Shown here in pieces: positions 33,833-45,790 of a stretch of 64,000 bases of DNA. Source of the stretch: Eumeta japonica (lineage: Eukaryota > Arthropoda > Insecta > Lepidoptera > Psychidae); NCBI GenBank assembly GCA_005406025.1, contig BGZK01000018.1:248001-312000 (forward strand). The letters run 5' to 3'. Every line of letters begins with the position of its first letter. The stretch's first letter is position 1. The notes below the pieces were generated by a model, which saw nothing but the letters and a program-made list of their open reading frames with translations, did not search any database and was not told where the DNA came from. Both the position numbers and the translations under genes were made by a program.

Positions 33833-33946
33833 TGAGCGAGCATGTCCGGGACGAAAGGAATGCAGTCATACAATGAAAGAGAATGCACTGTTATCTTCCT
33901 TTTCTCTCATATGACTATCCCTCTCTGTCTACAGGACATGCTCGAC
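33833..33946. mobile_element. Foldback MITE, ~114 bp
   Basis: GAGCGAGCATGTCC at the left pairs with GGACATGCTCG at 33934-33944; pairing continues imperfectly inward for ~45 bp (CATACAATGAAAGAGAA against TTCTCTCATATG). Confidence 0.65.
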
Positions 33947-34059
33947 CATGAATATTTATTGTTATGTTGGTTATGTAATTCAATTACAATAGTAAGATAA
34001 AGATCCAGACCAGGGGGGTCATAACCCCGTGGATCCGCCACTGAAACGAAGACAGCATA

Positions 34060-34404
34060 CAATATAGAAATGTAAAGTATGATATTTGTAACAGATGGGC
34101 ATCCCATAGGAATGAGTCGATGACATGTATTTCCTATCATTTTAATTATTATACAGTGTTAAGAATAAAAAATATAGGTCTGAATGCCCAAAAAAAAGAA
34201 GCCATAAAATAGACATTTTTTTTATTATATTTTCATAACAAGTGAATAAAATTACAAATCAGGTAATATTAACAAAATTAAATATAATAAGCTCCTTCAC
34301 CAATGTCATAAAAGTCATATTAAATACTAAAACTTAGGTGAATAATGTAACAGCTAACCTAAAGCTTGAAAAATGAAATAGATAAAACTTAACACTACCT
34401 TTAA
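34060..34404. repeat. Segmental duplication, copy 1, distal part
   Basis: Matches 58570-58890 (for example GGAATGAG, CATGTATTTCCTAT, ATATTTTCATAACAA, AATTACAAATCAGG). The homology is interrupted exactly at TTAA 34401-34404 by the piggyBac and resumes at 38632. Confidence 0.85.
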
Positions 34405-34479
34405 CCCTTTGCAACTGACATGGTAGTGTGACAGACAGTAAAATTGTTTAATTAAATACAAGTTTTTTTTTCTTAGATG

Positions 34480-34920
34480 GCTCACTAACAACAACCAAGG
34501 TTGCCGAAGTCCTAAAAAATCTGCCGATATTTTTAAAAATCATGATCAGCTAATACAGCAATGGTTAGAAGAAGAAAGCCAGCATAAGTTCAGCGACATT
34601 GATGATGAAGATAATGGCCCAAATTTTCTACCAAAAACAAATTTATTAGATGCCAACAAAATTTTAGATGAAGATCATCAAGACCTTTTTGAAGCATTTT
34701 GATATGAACCGAGTATCGAAAATGTCCACCAGGAAACGTCAAGCGAACAGTATGAACATTATAAAAGTAAAAAAAGGATTCATTTGGAATAAATAAGAAC
34801 GTACCAGGATATCACAAACTACAGGCCACAATATAGTTAGAATACTTGGCTCCCAAAATATGCCTAATTTTGAAAGCTATTCCAAACTTTGGTCCAAAAT
34901 TTTAGACTATTAAATGTTGG
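34480..34920 (+). pseudogene. piggyBac transposase, N-terminal part (element 1)
   Basis: WLTNNNQGCRSPKKSADIF, QQWLEEESQHKFSDIDDED, EDHQDLFEAF then a stop, SIENVHQETSSEQYEHYKSK, then a frameshift to HNIVRILGSQNMPNF. Acidic N terminus typical of piggyBac transposases. Interrupted by the nested retroelement. Confidence 0.65.
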
Positions 34921-35039
34921 AATGTTAAGTGAGATTTACAAACCAAAAACTCAGTGGTTACCGAGCAAAGTCAAAAATAGCAATAAGGTAAAACTTGTGG
35001 ATACAGATATCACTGAAATAAAATATTCATCATAAGAAT

Positions 35040-36290
35040 GTACCCGCGCTTATAGATGGCATACTCAGAGTCGACGGGCGAGTACGGCGCGCAACCGCAC
35101 TCACTCCCAAAGAAAAACATCCCGTCATTTTGGACGCGACTGAGGCTGCGTCGACCATTATCACCGCCGAGTCGGTCATGGAAACCACAAGAGCGTGATA
35201 AACCTATGTGAGCGATACTGGCTGATACGCTTACGCCCTCCCTACCGTCAAACTGATAGCCGCTCGGTGTCAGCTGTGTCGAGTACGACGCACGCAGCCC
35301 CGCCTACCCAAAATGGGCGGTTTACCGCCCGCCCGATTGGAGGGCGGCCACCGACCATTCACCCATTGCGTGATGGACTACTTCGGCCCGATGAAACTCA
35401 CATCGGGCGGCGTCGTGAGAAACGCTGGGGTGTATTATTCACTGCCTTACTAGGCGCGCGGTGTACGTCGAGATGGCCACGTCACTGTCAGCTGACTCCA
35501 CTATCATAATGCTGCGGTGGCTGGTCGCCCGACGCCGGCAACCGTTGGTTGTGTACAGCGACAACGGCACAAACTTCGTCGCCAGCGCTGAGCTACGGTG
35601 CGCGTGAGCCAAGCTAGACAACACGATGAGCGTCGACGCCATGGCTCGGGGAATATAATGGCGCTACATATGGGACGAGCTTGGGAGCGACTCGTCCGTT
35701 CTATAAAAACAACACTGAAGGCCACCCCCAACGCACGAGCTCCGATAGAAGTACTGTACATGGTCTTGCTGGAAGCTGAAAACATCGTGAACAGCCGGCC
35801 GCTGACGCACGTATCGGTGGACACCAACGACCCCGTCGCTTTGACCCCTAACCACTTCTTATTGGAATCAGCATCAGAGCAGCCGCCACCGGGCCGCTTC
35901 GACCACGCAGACTTTTGTACGCGGAAGCAGTGAAGAACCGCCCTAACCCTGGCAAGATGTATTGGTAGCGCTGGCTGAAAGAATACGTGCCTACACTACA
36001 GCAATGATAAAAAAGGACTCGTCACCCCGATACTCAAAGAAAGCGATGTCGTCATCGTCGCTGACTTTACACTATTCCGGAGCACTTGGCGACGAGGCCA
36101 AATCTCGCGGATGCTACCTGGGAAAAACTGTCAGACAAGAGTGGCGGACGTGAGGACACAGTGGGGTGCTGCGGCGACTCATCACTCGCGACATTTCCCT
36201 GCAAACCGACAGAGGTTTTCGCTGCGAGAGCTCTAACCGGAGGTGAAATGTTGCCGGCCGATACAGCCGGGCAAACTAAGACAGCCTTCT
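35040..36290 (+). pseudogene. BEL/Pao retrotransposon integrase fragment
   Basis: GC-rich island within AT-rich DNA. Plus-strand pieces: HPVILDATEAASTI, then LPPARLEGG with DYFGP, VYSDNGTNFV, MGRAWERLVRSIKTTLKATP, ENIVNSRPLTHVSVD, ALTPNHFLL. This order (zinc-binding/linker, DYFGP, SDNGTNF, GGAWERLVRSVK, NSRPLT, LTPNHFLLG) is that of BEL/Pao integrases. Several frameshifts; no LTR identified. Nested in piggyBac element 1. Confidence 0.85.
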
Positions 36291-36360
36291 AAAATAATTA
36301 TAGACGACAGTTAGCATGTAATAAACGAAAATTAATAAGGCCATGAGTTTAATATTTACA

Positions 36361-36681
36361 CGTTAGCGATCCCCCAGACATATTCTGGTATCATGTATCG
36401 GAGATGAAAACCAAAGAAGAGTCGCCGCCATTCTTTAATTTGCCACATTTTGTGTTGGGAATGCTATCACTGCTACACTCAAATGCCGACTGTGAGCGTA
36501 TTTTTGGTCACATAACTGAATTAAAGACCAAAAAAAGGAATTAGTTGTCCACGAAATCTATTGCTGGAAACTTATTCACCCAACAGGTTATCAAAAGATA
36601 TGACAAAAACTGCGTAGATTTCCATCCCACCTACGATATGATTAAAAGAATGAATGTAACAATGTATAAAAAGAATCAGTA
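36361..36681 (+). pseudogene. hAT-type transposase C-terminal (dimerisation) fragment
   Basis: LPHFVLGMLSLLHSNADCER then IFGHITELKTKKRN, a stop, LSTKSIAGNLF, ending FHPTYDMIKRMN. The block P.SNAd.ER.F....iKTKkRN.L is the hAT C-terminal signature. Nested in piggyBac element 1. Confidence 0.7.
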
Positions 36682-37019
36682 GTCAATAGTAGTTAGTATT
36701 TAAGTTGATACAAACAATTAAATTGTATTAAAAAGTTCACCGTATTTTTTTTTATTTTTGTCTACCATATTATTCAATTATTTACCGTATTTTTACAAAT
36801 AGAAACACCATAATTTTGATTTTGATAGTTGAAGACACTGCAATCAGTCGTAAACGGCCGCCCAAACATTGAACATCTAATGCCGATCCAGTGCCGCCCA
36901 CTCTCGCCGCCTCCCGTGTAATCTGAAATTTTGTGTTTCGCTAGTGCACCGCCTTGACGTCACGTAAACCCGCACCCAAAATTGTAAATAATAGAACACT
37001 TTCACTTGTTCAACTCTCT

Positions 37020-37350
37020 CATCTTTTATATATATATATATATACATTCACCGCACCGCATTCAGTCGTGCTTTCACCTATTTTAAACACTATCGTTTTA
37101 GCTTTACTGGCATTTGCTTTCATACCTCTTACCAGAATCATTCATTTCAGTTACCATCTCCTGCAGCTCGCACGCCGACGGTGGATTACTTTGTCGTCGG
37201 CGTACAGGATGCATTTGACAAACAGCTCATCCATGCTTAATCCACACTCGTACTCTTTAAAAGCATATAGACAGCTATCCATGAATAGGTTGAATAGCCA
37301 TGGTGAAGCTACACATCCAAATTGGAAAAGTGTGGCATCAAAATACTGTT
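37020..37350 (-). pseudogene. LINE reverse transcriptase fragment
   Basis: Minus strand: FGCVASPWLFNLFMDSCLY, EYECGLSMDELFVKCILYAD, DKVIHRRR. Corresponds to RT B box (GCV.SPWLFN) and C box (YADD with a changed last residue context). Nested in piggyBac element 1; a short AT microsatellite follows at 37026. Confidence 0.7.
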
Positions 37351-37429
37351 ATTTCTTAATGCCCGCACATACTACATTTATAACGCCTGACATCTACCAC
37401 GGAAAAAAATTTTGATGGACATAGAGCTG

Positions 37430-38131
37430 ACTGTATAAGAAAGAAAAATGGTATTATCAATTCAATCAGCTCAGAGAATTACAAGTCGTCGAAAACTCCA
37501 ATAATTATATTATGGCTGATAATTGTTTCAGTTCAATCCCACTAGAAAAAATATAGATGAGAAGGGGACTGACCTACTGAAAAATGCTGAAAAAGAATAA
37601 AGCTGAGATACCACCATGTTCTTGATAAACAAAAATACACAAGTGAAAAGTTCTCTGTATGCTTTCACAAAAGACTATACATTGTTCTCCCATGTATGAA
37701 AACTGACAAAGCTGTGTTGCCAATATCTTCCCTCTCACCATAATCACGAAACAGATACTGATACCAGAAAACCAGTTATGATTACAAACTATAACCATAC
37801 TGAATGAGAAGTGTACAAAGTCAACAAGAAATACTTGATATATTCTTGTAATGGCAAAACTCATCTTTGGTTTATGGCAATTTTCCATTGGATACTGAAT
37901 ATGGCAGGCATAAACAACATATTGTATCCAATGAGTGTAGACAGTGATAATAAAATGAGGATATTTCATATTGAATACGACAAGACAATTGATGCTAGAA
38001 CACATTTCAAACAAAAGATTGTCAAGAGAATGAATGGTGATCGAGTTTTGGGCAAAGATCTCCCCTCTCCTCCACAGAAAACTCAACCTATTTTAAGAAA
38101 ACTATGCTCTATTTACCAAAAAAATAAATAA
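37430..38131 (+). pseudogene. piggyBac transposase, C-terminal part (element 1)
   Basis: MADNCFSSIPL, RRGLT, KNKAEIPP, then in new frames NQL-type YN block and an open 106-codon tail with WILNMAGINN. These match DNWFTS-, GT.R.NK-, and the C-terminal NMAGINS block of DDE_Tnp_1_7 transposases. Several stops; the element is dead. Confidence 0.8.
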
Positions 38132-38367
38132 AAAGATTCAACTAGACATAGTTGTTGTGATTGTTTGATTTTAATTCTAGTTTTTCACCAATGCTGTCAC
38201 TTTTACAGTCTTGTCAAAAAAAGTTGTGATATTGAGAGTATGTAATTTTAAATGAATCTATGAAAATGGATCTCATTTTTTTAGTCTGATTACAATAAGT
38301 GTTTACTTTGATGTTTAATATTTTTTGAAAAGTACCTATGTTGACATTTTTTTTAATTTTTATATAA

Positions 38368-38397
38368 AAAACATATATCTATATAGATATATGTTTT
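38368..38397. repeat. 30-bp perfect palindrome
   Basis: AAAACATATATCTAT followed directly by its reverse complement. It lies 234 bp inside the right end of piggyBac element 1. Confidence 0.85.
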
Positions 38398-38635
38398 GGA
38401 GGACTGATTTCAGCTGTCATTAAATATTGTTAAGCTGTTGTTACAAAAAAGCTATCTGTTTATTTTTATTATATTATTAATTTTATATAATGGACATTCT
38501 AAACCTTTAAAAATAAATGCTGCAGTTGGTGTACAAATCAAAATGAATAGAATATAACCTGTAAAAATGATGTCTGGTGTACTACAACCTCAGTAGAATT
38601 GTAAAAGTAAGAACAAGACAGTCGCAGAGGGTTAA

Positions 38636-39965
38636 AGTAATGCATTACCTTTAGTTATTTTCAATTATCCTCCTATAATATATTTGTTGACAAACTAATA
38701 ATTTAACAAAATATTGTAATTTGTGTTTAAAAATTTATGTTATAAATTGGCATACCTTAACATCCAGTTCTTCTGTGAATCAATCAAACAAATTTGTACA
38801 ATACAATTAAGGAGCATGCCAATTAATACTAAAAAAGCTCTAGTTCTGAATATCTTTTATTTAATACTGCTACTATAGAAAAGAAGTGTTTAATGTTTTT
38901 AAATGCAAACATTAATATTTGATTAAACATTGCGCGATATGGAATGATTCAAACTAACTAAACATTGAATTATGTAGAGTATTAAGATCTTCTTGTCGCT
39001 GCACTGCTCTTTTCTTTTCTTTTTTGAACGCCTCATATCCTTCATCATCAGTAGGCAGTTCATGCCGACACAATGGACAAGAATTTGTCTGTAACATGTC
39101 ATTAGAAGCTAAATACACATTAGTTAAACTGTGGAAGCAATATAAAGACTATTACTTAAAAATTATGTGACCTATCTAGAGATGATCTTGCTACCAACTA
39201 TTAAAATTAAAAAATTAAGTTAATACTAAGGTCATAATTTAGTTTAGTGCAGCTTGTAAAATACATTGCAGATGAAAGGAGGGACTTTTTAAAAACACAA
39301 TGTTCACGGTTTATTGATAATCCTATTTTATCTTTTTTTTTTTGCCATCATCATTTTTTAATCATTATCAATAGGGGGAAAACCTATCTAGAGTGACAAA
39401 ATATTTGTAAAATTTAGAGAGGGAATCACTGAAAATATTATAAAGGCAGAGATAGTTCCAAAAAGGTGAAATTTAAAGTAACATAATTTATTAATAGACT
39501 CATTATGCTAGAGGGAAAAAAGTCAACCACAAGTATTAAAAAATTTTTCATTGAAAATTGATAAGTTTGGAAACTTATGAAAAATAAAAAAAAAAATCAC
39601 ATGTCCAATAAATTATTTATATTATATTGTGAAATATATGTACACCGGGCCTCAATTATACTTTCATAAGACAAAGGCAAAAAATAGTTTGAAACTATTC
39701 TCTATTAATGACTAAAGTCTATACAAGCAAAATGAGTTATATGCTGTTTTTAAATTATGAACTTACCTTATTTAGCCAAGTCAGAATACAAGTAGAATGG
39801 AAAGAGTGTTCACAAGGCATTAGCTTCACTTTTTCTCCATTGCTAAATTTTTTTAAGCAAACTGGACACTGTTTACCGGTTGTATTAATTGTTATATCAC
39901 TTAATTCTTCTACAGCTTTCTTTGAGGCCGGTGGTGGCAACCTGAAATTATTAATTGCCAAAAAT
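38636..39965. repeat. Segmental duplication, copy 1, proximal part
   Basis: Matches 58890-59480 and 60246-61200 through exons 3 and 2 of the RING gene, introns included (for example CAAAATGAGTTATATGCTG). Divergence is moderate and spread over introns and exons. Confidence 0.9.
38856..38861 (-). promoter_or_regulatory. Poly(A) signal AATAAA of RING copy 1
   Basis: TTTATT on the plus strand ~95 bases downstream of the stop. Copy 2 has ACATAAA at the corresponding place. Confidence 0.7.
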
Positions 39966-41460
39966 AATTATATTAAAAAGTTCTCCAAATTTGATTCACT
40001 ATATTTTAAACTTGAGACATTGTATTGTATGTCTACACATATAAATAATAGAAATTTAAATTAAAATAAACTATTATCAAAATTTTATGTATTCCAACAC
40101 AAGACCAAAAAATCATTGTGTAATTAACATGCAAACAATGGTACATAAAATCTATGATTCTATGCGGGTTGAGAGACACTAATGAGTGTTGCTATCAATG
40201 ACAATGATAATGTCTGGGAGTGACAGTTCAACAAGTTCCCCGAGGCATGGAATGTATGGTTCGATGTAACTTATATTAAAAACACATTGGTATGGTTATA
40301 AAAGTACCATAAATTAATGTATTAGTACCCTAAGTGAGTTTTAAACTAAAATATCACTTATGAAGTTGTCAACATAAGGTAGCTTACCGAATAATAAATT
40401 TTGGTAACAGAAGATAAACAAAATTTATATTAGGAGCAATTCATAAAACAAGTCACTAAATTTTGCGTTTTTAGATCGTTCTTTATCATACTGCATGACA
40501 TTTTCTATGACCCCCCTATAAATATTACATCACATAAGATAGACCTCATACATGATATATTATGATTAATAGTACACAAATATTGGAACTTTAAATACTT
40601 ATCATCTTCAATAAAACTTAAATTGATTAATAAATAATAATAACGAACAAATAAATAATTCAGTTATTTATCAGAAGTCCAAGGAATCTTTAAATATTCA
40701 GAAATATTTATAATCAGCATTGGAGTATCTTCTTTTTCTTTATCATCTAAACTACCATTTACTTCATCTGCATCTATTAATTCTACCTTTTCTATACCAG
40801 GTATTTCATCACCGAATAACGTAAAATTGTTTGGTGAACTTCAATCACTTTTCTTTAGACCCCCATCTATTAGCACTTGTCATATCAATTCACACTAAGT
40901 GAGACCCCCTGGTACGTGAACATATTTTGTGAACAGCTCTATATAAATTATTAATATGTAACATTACATCCCATTAGGCTTATGTACCTATAATGATACA
41001 TATTTGAGATATATCGTAATGTTCCATGACATTGACACATATTGATTTGTACCCTTGTATTATAATCATACAACAATGACTTGAGACGAATTTTTAGTTT
41101 TATAAATTTGATTTTTACTTCATCTTCTATTTATATAATTAGTATATCTTAATTAAAGACATCAGTGCATATAACAAATTTACCGTCAAATACTGATAAT
41201 GAATTTGTAATTACTTGCTATATTTTTTTCCATATTATTGCATTATTAGGTTGCTGATTTTAAGACCTAATACATAAAATGTTGATAAAATAGAACGAAA
41301 TTGATTAAAAATTTATGGAAGAATACCTTGGCCATTCACCAGTAAAATTATCTTCGTGCAGTCCAATATCAATTAAAAACCGTGCCATGTGAAGAAGGTG
41401 ATCTGGTTGCTGACCATCCTCAAGGGGTGTCCAACCCATTTCTGCAAAATAATCGGTCAT
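38954..41460 (-). CDS. RING-H2 E3 ubiquitin ligase, RNF181-like (copy 1, complete)
   Basis: Exons 41460-41327, 39941-39767 and 39088-38954 join in phase to 147 residues. Start context ACAAAAATGACC. The N terminus ([28 protein letters not shown]) and [13 protein letters not shown] resemble RNF181 (153 residues in human). The RING, residues ~76-118, is complete: CPVC, C.HSFH, C, CPLC in C3H2C3 order, followed by [12 protein letters not shown] and a charged tail. It would transfer ubiquitin from an E2 to substrates; substrates unknown. The RING is split between exons 2 and 3. All introns GT-AG. An AATAAA lies ~95 bases after the stop. Confidence 0.93.
40664..40840 (-). other. 58-codon open stretch in RING intron 1
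   Basis: Minus-strand [20 protein letters not shown], then [18 protein letters not shown] and a stop after IPWTSDK. Unlike its surroundings it has a protein-like, acidic composition. It is in phase with exon 1 if the AG at 40841 served as acceptor, but there is no pyrimidine tract. Transposon remnant or alternative exon; not recognised. Confidence 0.25.
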
Positions 41461-42194
41461 TTTTGTTTTTTTGCTTCCTAACGCATCTATACCACAATTT
41501 TTTTATTGGGAATCCAGAAAAAGTTCCTTTTATTCGATATTAATCTAAACGAAGATCTTGATATAACTCTGTAGCAAAAACAAATTGTGATATTTTCATT
41601 TAGAGCACCACTCAGTACAGGAAAATAATACACAATACTTGAGTAGTACCAGAAATTGCATTTGCTAATAATGACTACACTTTCCACTGAATTAATAAAC
41701 AAAAACAAATGTAGATTCAAATTAAATACTAAATCATCTTTCCACAGAGCATCGGAATAATTTAAAACAAGCTTAAAACCACAGACTGCATATTTCGCAA
41801 ATAATAAATAAATCGAGTTTAGTTAGAATTTAAATGAATTTTGAAAATATTTTTTTATTATTTATTGTAGTCGGTCAGCTATTGTAAACAGTCAGGTACA
41901 AAAAAGAGATAAAGAACAAGGATTTAACACAACTGTGCACATATTAAAGCAAGAAACAAAACGTTTTAACTATTTCATTCGCTCTTCATTATGAGACTTA
42001 CACTCTCGGTCAAAACTCTCACTTCATCAATGTTGTTCATGTTAAACTTTATAACATAAATAACATTCTGTCATTATGCATTTTATGAAATACTGTCTTT
42101 CACTCGTGTGGACATAGAATGTATTCTTTTAACCTTCATAAAACAATCACTTTTCCAATGAAAGGCATAAGTGGACGATAGGACCCATTTATAG

Positions 42195-43010
42195 GTGTAG
42201 GGTCGGGGGAAAAGCTTTTTCGTATTTTATATACAAATTCAAGATAATTTTTCATCAAATTTAATTTATACTTCATTATATGTATGCCATTTTATTCAAC
42301 AACTTATTTTGTAGGTTGTGACATAATCCCATTTTAGATATTTAGGAACTTTTGATCAAGAAACTGTGACAAGTAGTTTTGACAGTCCTCTCTTAATATT
42401 ATCCTAACACTACCGAGAGAATTCTGAAGAGACCGAAACTGTTGAAAATCTGAGGGTGCAAGTTTAGGGCTATATATCACTTCACAACCAAACTCTTTCA
42501 ATATTTACAGAGTGGCTTAAAATGTGTGTGGTCGGCGTTATCATGGTGAAAAACCGAACCCTTTCTGTTGATCAATTCCAACCGTTTTATCTATACTTAT
42601 TGCTCGAGTCTCATCAGCTGTTGGCAGTAGAGATCCGAATTAATGTTTCTGAAGCTTATACTGAATAATACCCTTCCAATCTCAATATGCACATAGCATC
42701 AACTTATTACAAGTTAATTCAGGTTCGCAATAGTCTGTGGAGCTTGCTTGCCTTTTGACCATGGTCTTTTCATCAATTTATCGTCACCATTGATCAATCT
42801 TTTCAAAATCGGTTTTGTTTTATTACGTTTCAATACAGGATCGCAAATGAATACACGGTTTATTAAATTTCTTTCAGTGAACTCGTATGGGACCCCAAGT
42901 ATCAAGCTTTTTTGTATATCCAACTTTTTTCAAATGAGTCAAAACTGTTTTGTGTTCAATCCCCAGCTCTTCAGCTACATTGTTAGAACTAACATGTCGA
43001 AAAAACCGAC
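42195..43010 (-). pseudogene. Mariner (mauritiana-like) relic, copy C
   Basis: Minus strand: NVAEELGIEHKTVLTHLKKV, PHEFTERNLINRVFICD, LKRNKTKPILKRLINGDDK, PWSKGKQAPQTIA. These are the helix-turn-helix, WVPHEL-like and first catalytic (GDDK/GDEKW) blocks. The rest is decayed. Left end starts GGGGGAAAAGCTTTTTCG, shared with the relic at 54205. Confidence 0.8.
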
Positions 43011-43654
43011 AGTATTGTGGCCAAAGATATTACTGGGCAGGATCCTATACCTTTCAAATAACTGACCACATGACGTCAGACGACTGTTACCTGGTAGTTT
43101 GCTAGATTAACGAATCACTGAACAATGGGCTTCGCTGTCAAAGATAGTATTAAACGCAGCTTCGCTTATTTTGACGCGCATGATCCTTGTATTACGAGTA
43201 ATTAATTTAAAAATTATTCTAATTTAAATAACCTTTTCACGTTCAAAACAAGTTTCAAACGTATGACCTAATCCCGAACACTACGGTATCTATTGCTAGA
43301 TGTACTGTAGCTTGGTGTCCTTGCCTGACACCGACTACAAAAATGACAATAATTGTAACTACATTATATAATCGTAATAATTTGATTAACTTTTAAGTAG
43401 TCTAATATTTTTCATTTCATTTTACTTAGGAGAACTCTAAAAATATTTTAATCATTGTTTGTTATTCATAAGTATGTGTTGAGTTAAATTTGAAGTGGGT
43501 AGGTACCTACCTACCTTCTTGCACGGTAAACATATAAAACGTACCTACACATTGATGAGTTGAAAAAGTAAGTTGATTATGAAGTTGTAGAAAAATACGC
43601 AATTATTTTTTTACTTTTTAGTGAATATTAATTTGTTTTGGAATAGGTTTTGTT

Positions 43655-44300
43655 TTGAAGTCGGTTTTTTTTTTGTTCAAATTTTTGTTTATTTTTTGAT
43701 TTTTAGTGAATCTGAAGTACACTAACTAATTTATCTGAATATGGGTAGATCTACTAAACGTGCTGCTCATAAATCGCACCCTTACTGTAAGCCGTTAGGA
43801 TTTCCATTGATCATCATATTCGACTACGACAATTACTTAATAATAACGATCTTACGGTAGGTGATTCAAACATCCGGATAGCCTATAAAAGATTCGGCCG
43901 AGTATTGTTAATTTACTCCAAAAAATCAAAGAGTTCCATTAGTTTGTCATGGAGCCCATAATCAGAACCTAACCAAACTCTCATCAACTACCCATGAAGT
44001 ACACCCTTTTTAATAAAAAAAGAATCATCGAAATCGGTTGGCGTAATATCGACTTATTCGTCCATTTGTTGCGCACATACTTAATACAAATTTAAGATTT
44101 ATATGATTTTCTCAAGGATACCATTGTCAGAACTAAACCAAATTGAAATGAGACCACACGGAAAGCACCAGCTTTCAAATAAAAAAAGAATTATTAAAAT
44201 CGGTTCACATAGTCGAAAGTTCTGAGGTAACAAACATAAAAAAAGTAATGTCGAATTGAGAACCTCCTTTTTTTAAATTTCGAAGTCGGTTAAAAAAAAT
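43655..44300. repeat. Dispersed repeat bounded by GAAGTCGGTT
   Basis: TTGAAGTCGGTTTTTTTTTT at the left and GAACCTCC, CGAAGTCGGTTAAAAAAA at the right. A right-end fragment recurs near 22862 (GAACCTCCTTTTTTGTAGTC). No coding capacity. Confidence 0.5.
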
Positions 44301-44619
44301 TGGTTGCCTGTAAAGTCGGTATACGGGCGAAAGTTTTACGTGACAACGACTTTGAGTGGTAAAATCATTTTAATGTGAATATTCATTCGTATAGTAGGAA
44401 GAAGGATGAAATAATAGTAACAATTTAAAACATTTATTTATACAAAGAATTATATTTAAAACATTAATTTATACAAAGAATCTCGCACTGAATTTCATAT
44501 TAACAAAATTTTATTTTTACCTTTACACATACATACGTATTTATATACATATATACATACAATAACTTGCAATACATTTGCGTACAATGAAACAGCGTTT
44601 ACTACAACTTAACTTGTTC

Positions 44620-45060
44620 CTATCTGAGTGGAAGGGACGCGTGCCTTTCACTTTATGTCTGTCTCTCTCTCGCTCTTAGGCGGGCTAACCATGCCAGTGG
44701 AGGGACGCGTGCCTCTCACTCGCTCTCATTGTGAGCGCATAACGTGAGCGGAGCGTAACGCAGTTTCTTGAAGTGTCACCCGGCAAACCAATTTATAAGA
44801 CGTTGTCACGTCAACAAAGACACTTTAGAGACTATTTTCATTTAACTTAATTAAACACAGCATTCTGTATTTTTAAGCTATTACATAGCTTTTATCGCAG
44901 GCTTTGAGCGCGACGACCGAATCAAGAAATTCCGTAACGAAAATAAAATCTAACACCCCCCACTCCGCCTACCATGTAGCTCGGCCGAGCGTTTGCTTAA
45001 CGTGTATGTATATGGTACGACTGTACGAAGCTCGCATGGATCGAGACGAGCTGCTCCGAA
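44620..45060. other. GC-richer intergenic block
   Basis: Contains a direct repeat GGGACGCGTGCCT(T/C)TCACT at 44635 and 44703, and CTCTCTC runs. No ORF of note; a 29-codon ATG frame starts at 45271. Confidence 0.3.
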
Positions 45061-45439
45061 ATTTGACGAATACGTAAGCAGCTGTTTGTGAGGAAGTATA
45101 TAAATGTATAGGTATCTATCATATCTTTATAATGCCACACTCACCGCATGTGCCCCGTAAGTATACATGTAGGTATATATGTATACATAGGTGTACCTTT
45201 GTATAACAGTGAATAGCAGTTGCTGATGAATAACTATACGCGTAAAATTTGTTTATAAAGTGTTTTAAATATGAATAAACAAAGTGCATTTATTAATGAA
45301 GAAAGTGATGAAAATCTTGAATTAACATCAAAGAAAAAAAAATACTGCATAAATAAATAAATAATTATAATTGCATAAGTTGATAAAAAATGCTATGCAA
45401 TAGCTTTACCGCGGCAGTCCCCGAGTGCCACACGTTTAA

Positions 45440-45790
45440 TTTTTTTTTCTTATCATTTTAAAGGCGCAAACGAGTATGCGAGTCACCAGAGAGCAAATTG
45501 CTACCGCCGCTATGAACACTCGATACCCCAGAATAGTGAAGGAGCCTCGTCTCTCGGAATAGGATATCAGATGGAGGGAGGAGCTGGGTGGCGGGGGGCG
45601 AGTGAAGTGACGGAGGGGAAATTGGGCTATGAAGGAGGGATCAGCCACCAGAACTTCCACTCACTGGACAAAATACAACAGCGACAATTGTTACTTCACA
45701 TCTGTATTCTGTGAAGTGTGCTATTTCACCGATCAAACCGACCCACTCTCGTACTGCAGCCAACTTGACCACAGCATGGCATGGCACATC
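45440..45790 (+). repeat. Lepidopteran SINE-like repeat, copy 2
   Basis: T-run, GCAAACGAGTATGCGAGTCA, ATCAGATGGAGGG, CCAGAACTTCCACTCACTGG, TGCTATTTCACCGATC. Same order of blocks as 30100-30420. Confidence 0.7.

Larger units (their letters stand above)
34405..38631 (+). mobile_element. piggyBac-like element 1 (4.2 kb, with nested insertions)
   Basis: TIRs CCCTTTGCAACTG and, inverted, CCCTCTGCGACTG; TTAA on both sides (34401-34404, 38632-38635). The paralogous site at about 58888 has one TTAA and no insert, which proves the boundaries. A 30-bp perfect palindrome lies at 38368-38397 near the right end. Length exceeds usual 2.5-3 kb because of BEL/Pao, hAT and LINE fragments inside. Confidence 0.93.

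Noticed and set aside
35439..35855. Minus-strand frames of 63-107 codons
   Set aside because: Antisense to the BEL/Pao integrase blocks, which are recognisable on the plus strand.
36954..37415. 153-codon plus-strand ORF
   Set aside because: Antisense to a LINE RT fragment (minus-strand GCVASPWLFN and LYAD blocks) and includes an AT microsatellite.
37574..38086. 170-codon minus-strand ORF
   Set aside because: Antisense to piggyBac transposase blocks including the NMAGIN motif; no splice structure or recognisable domain.
45271..45360. 29-codon ORF MNKQSAFINEESDEN...
   Set aside because: Clean start but very short, Lys run at the end, and no downstream exon found; noted only.
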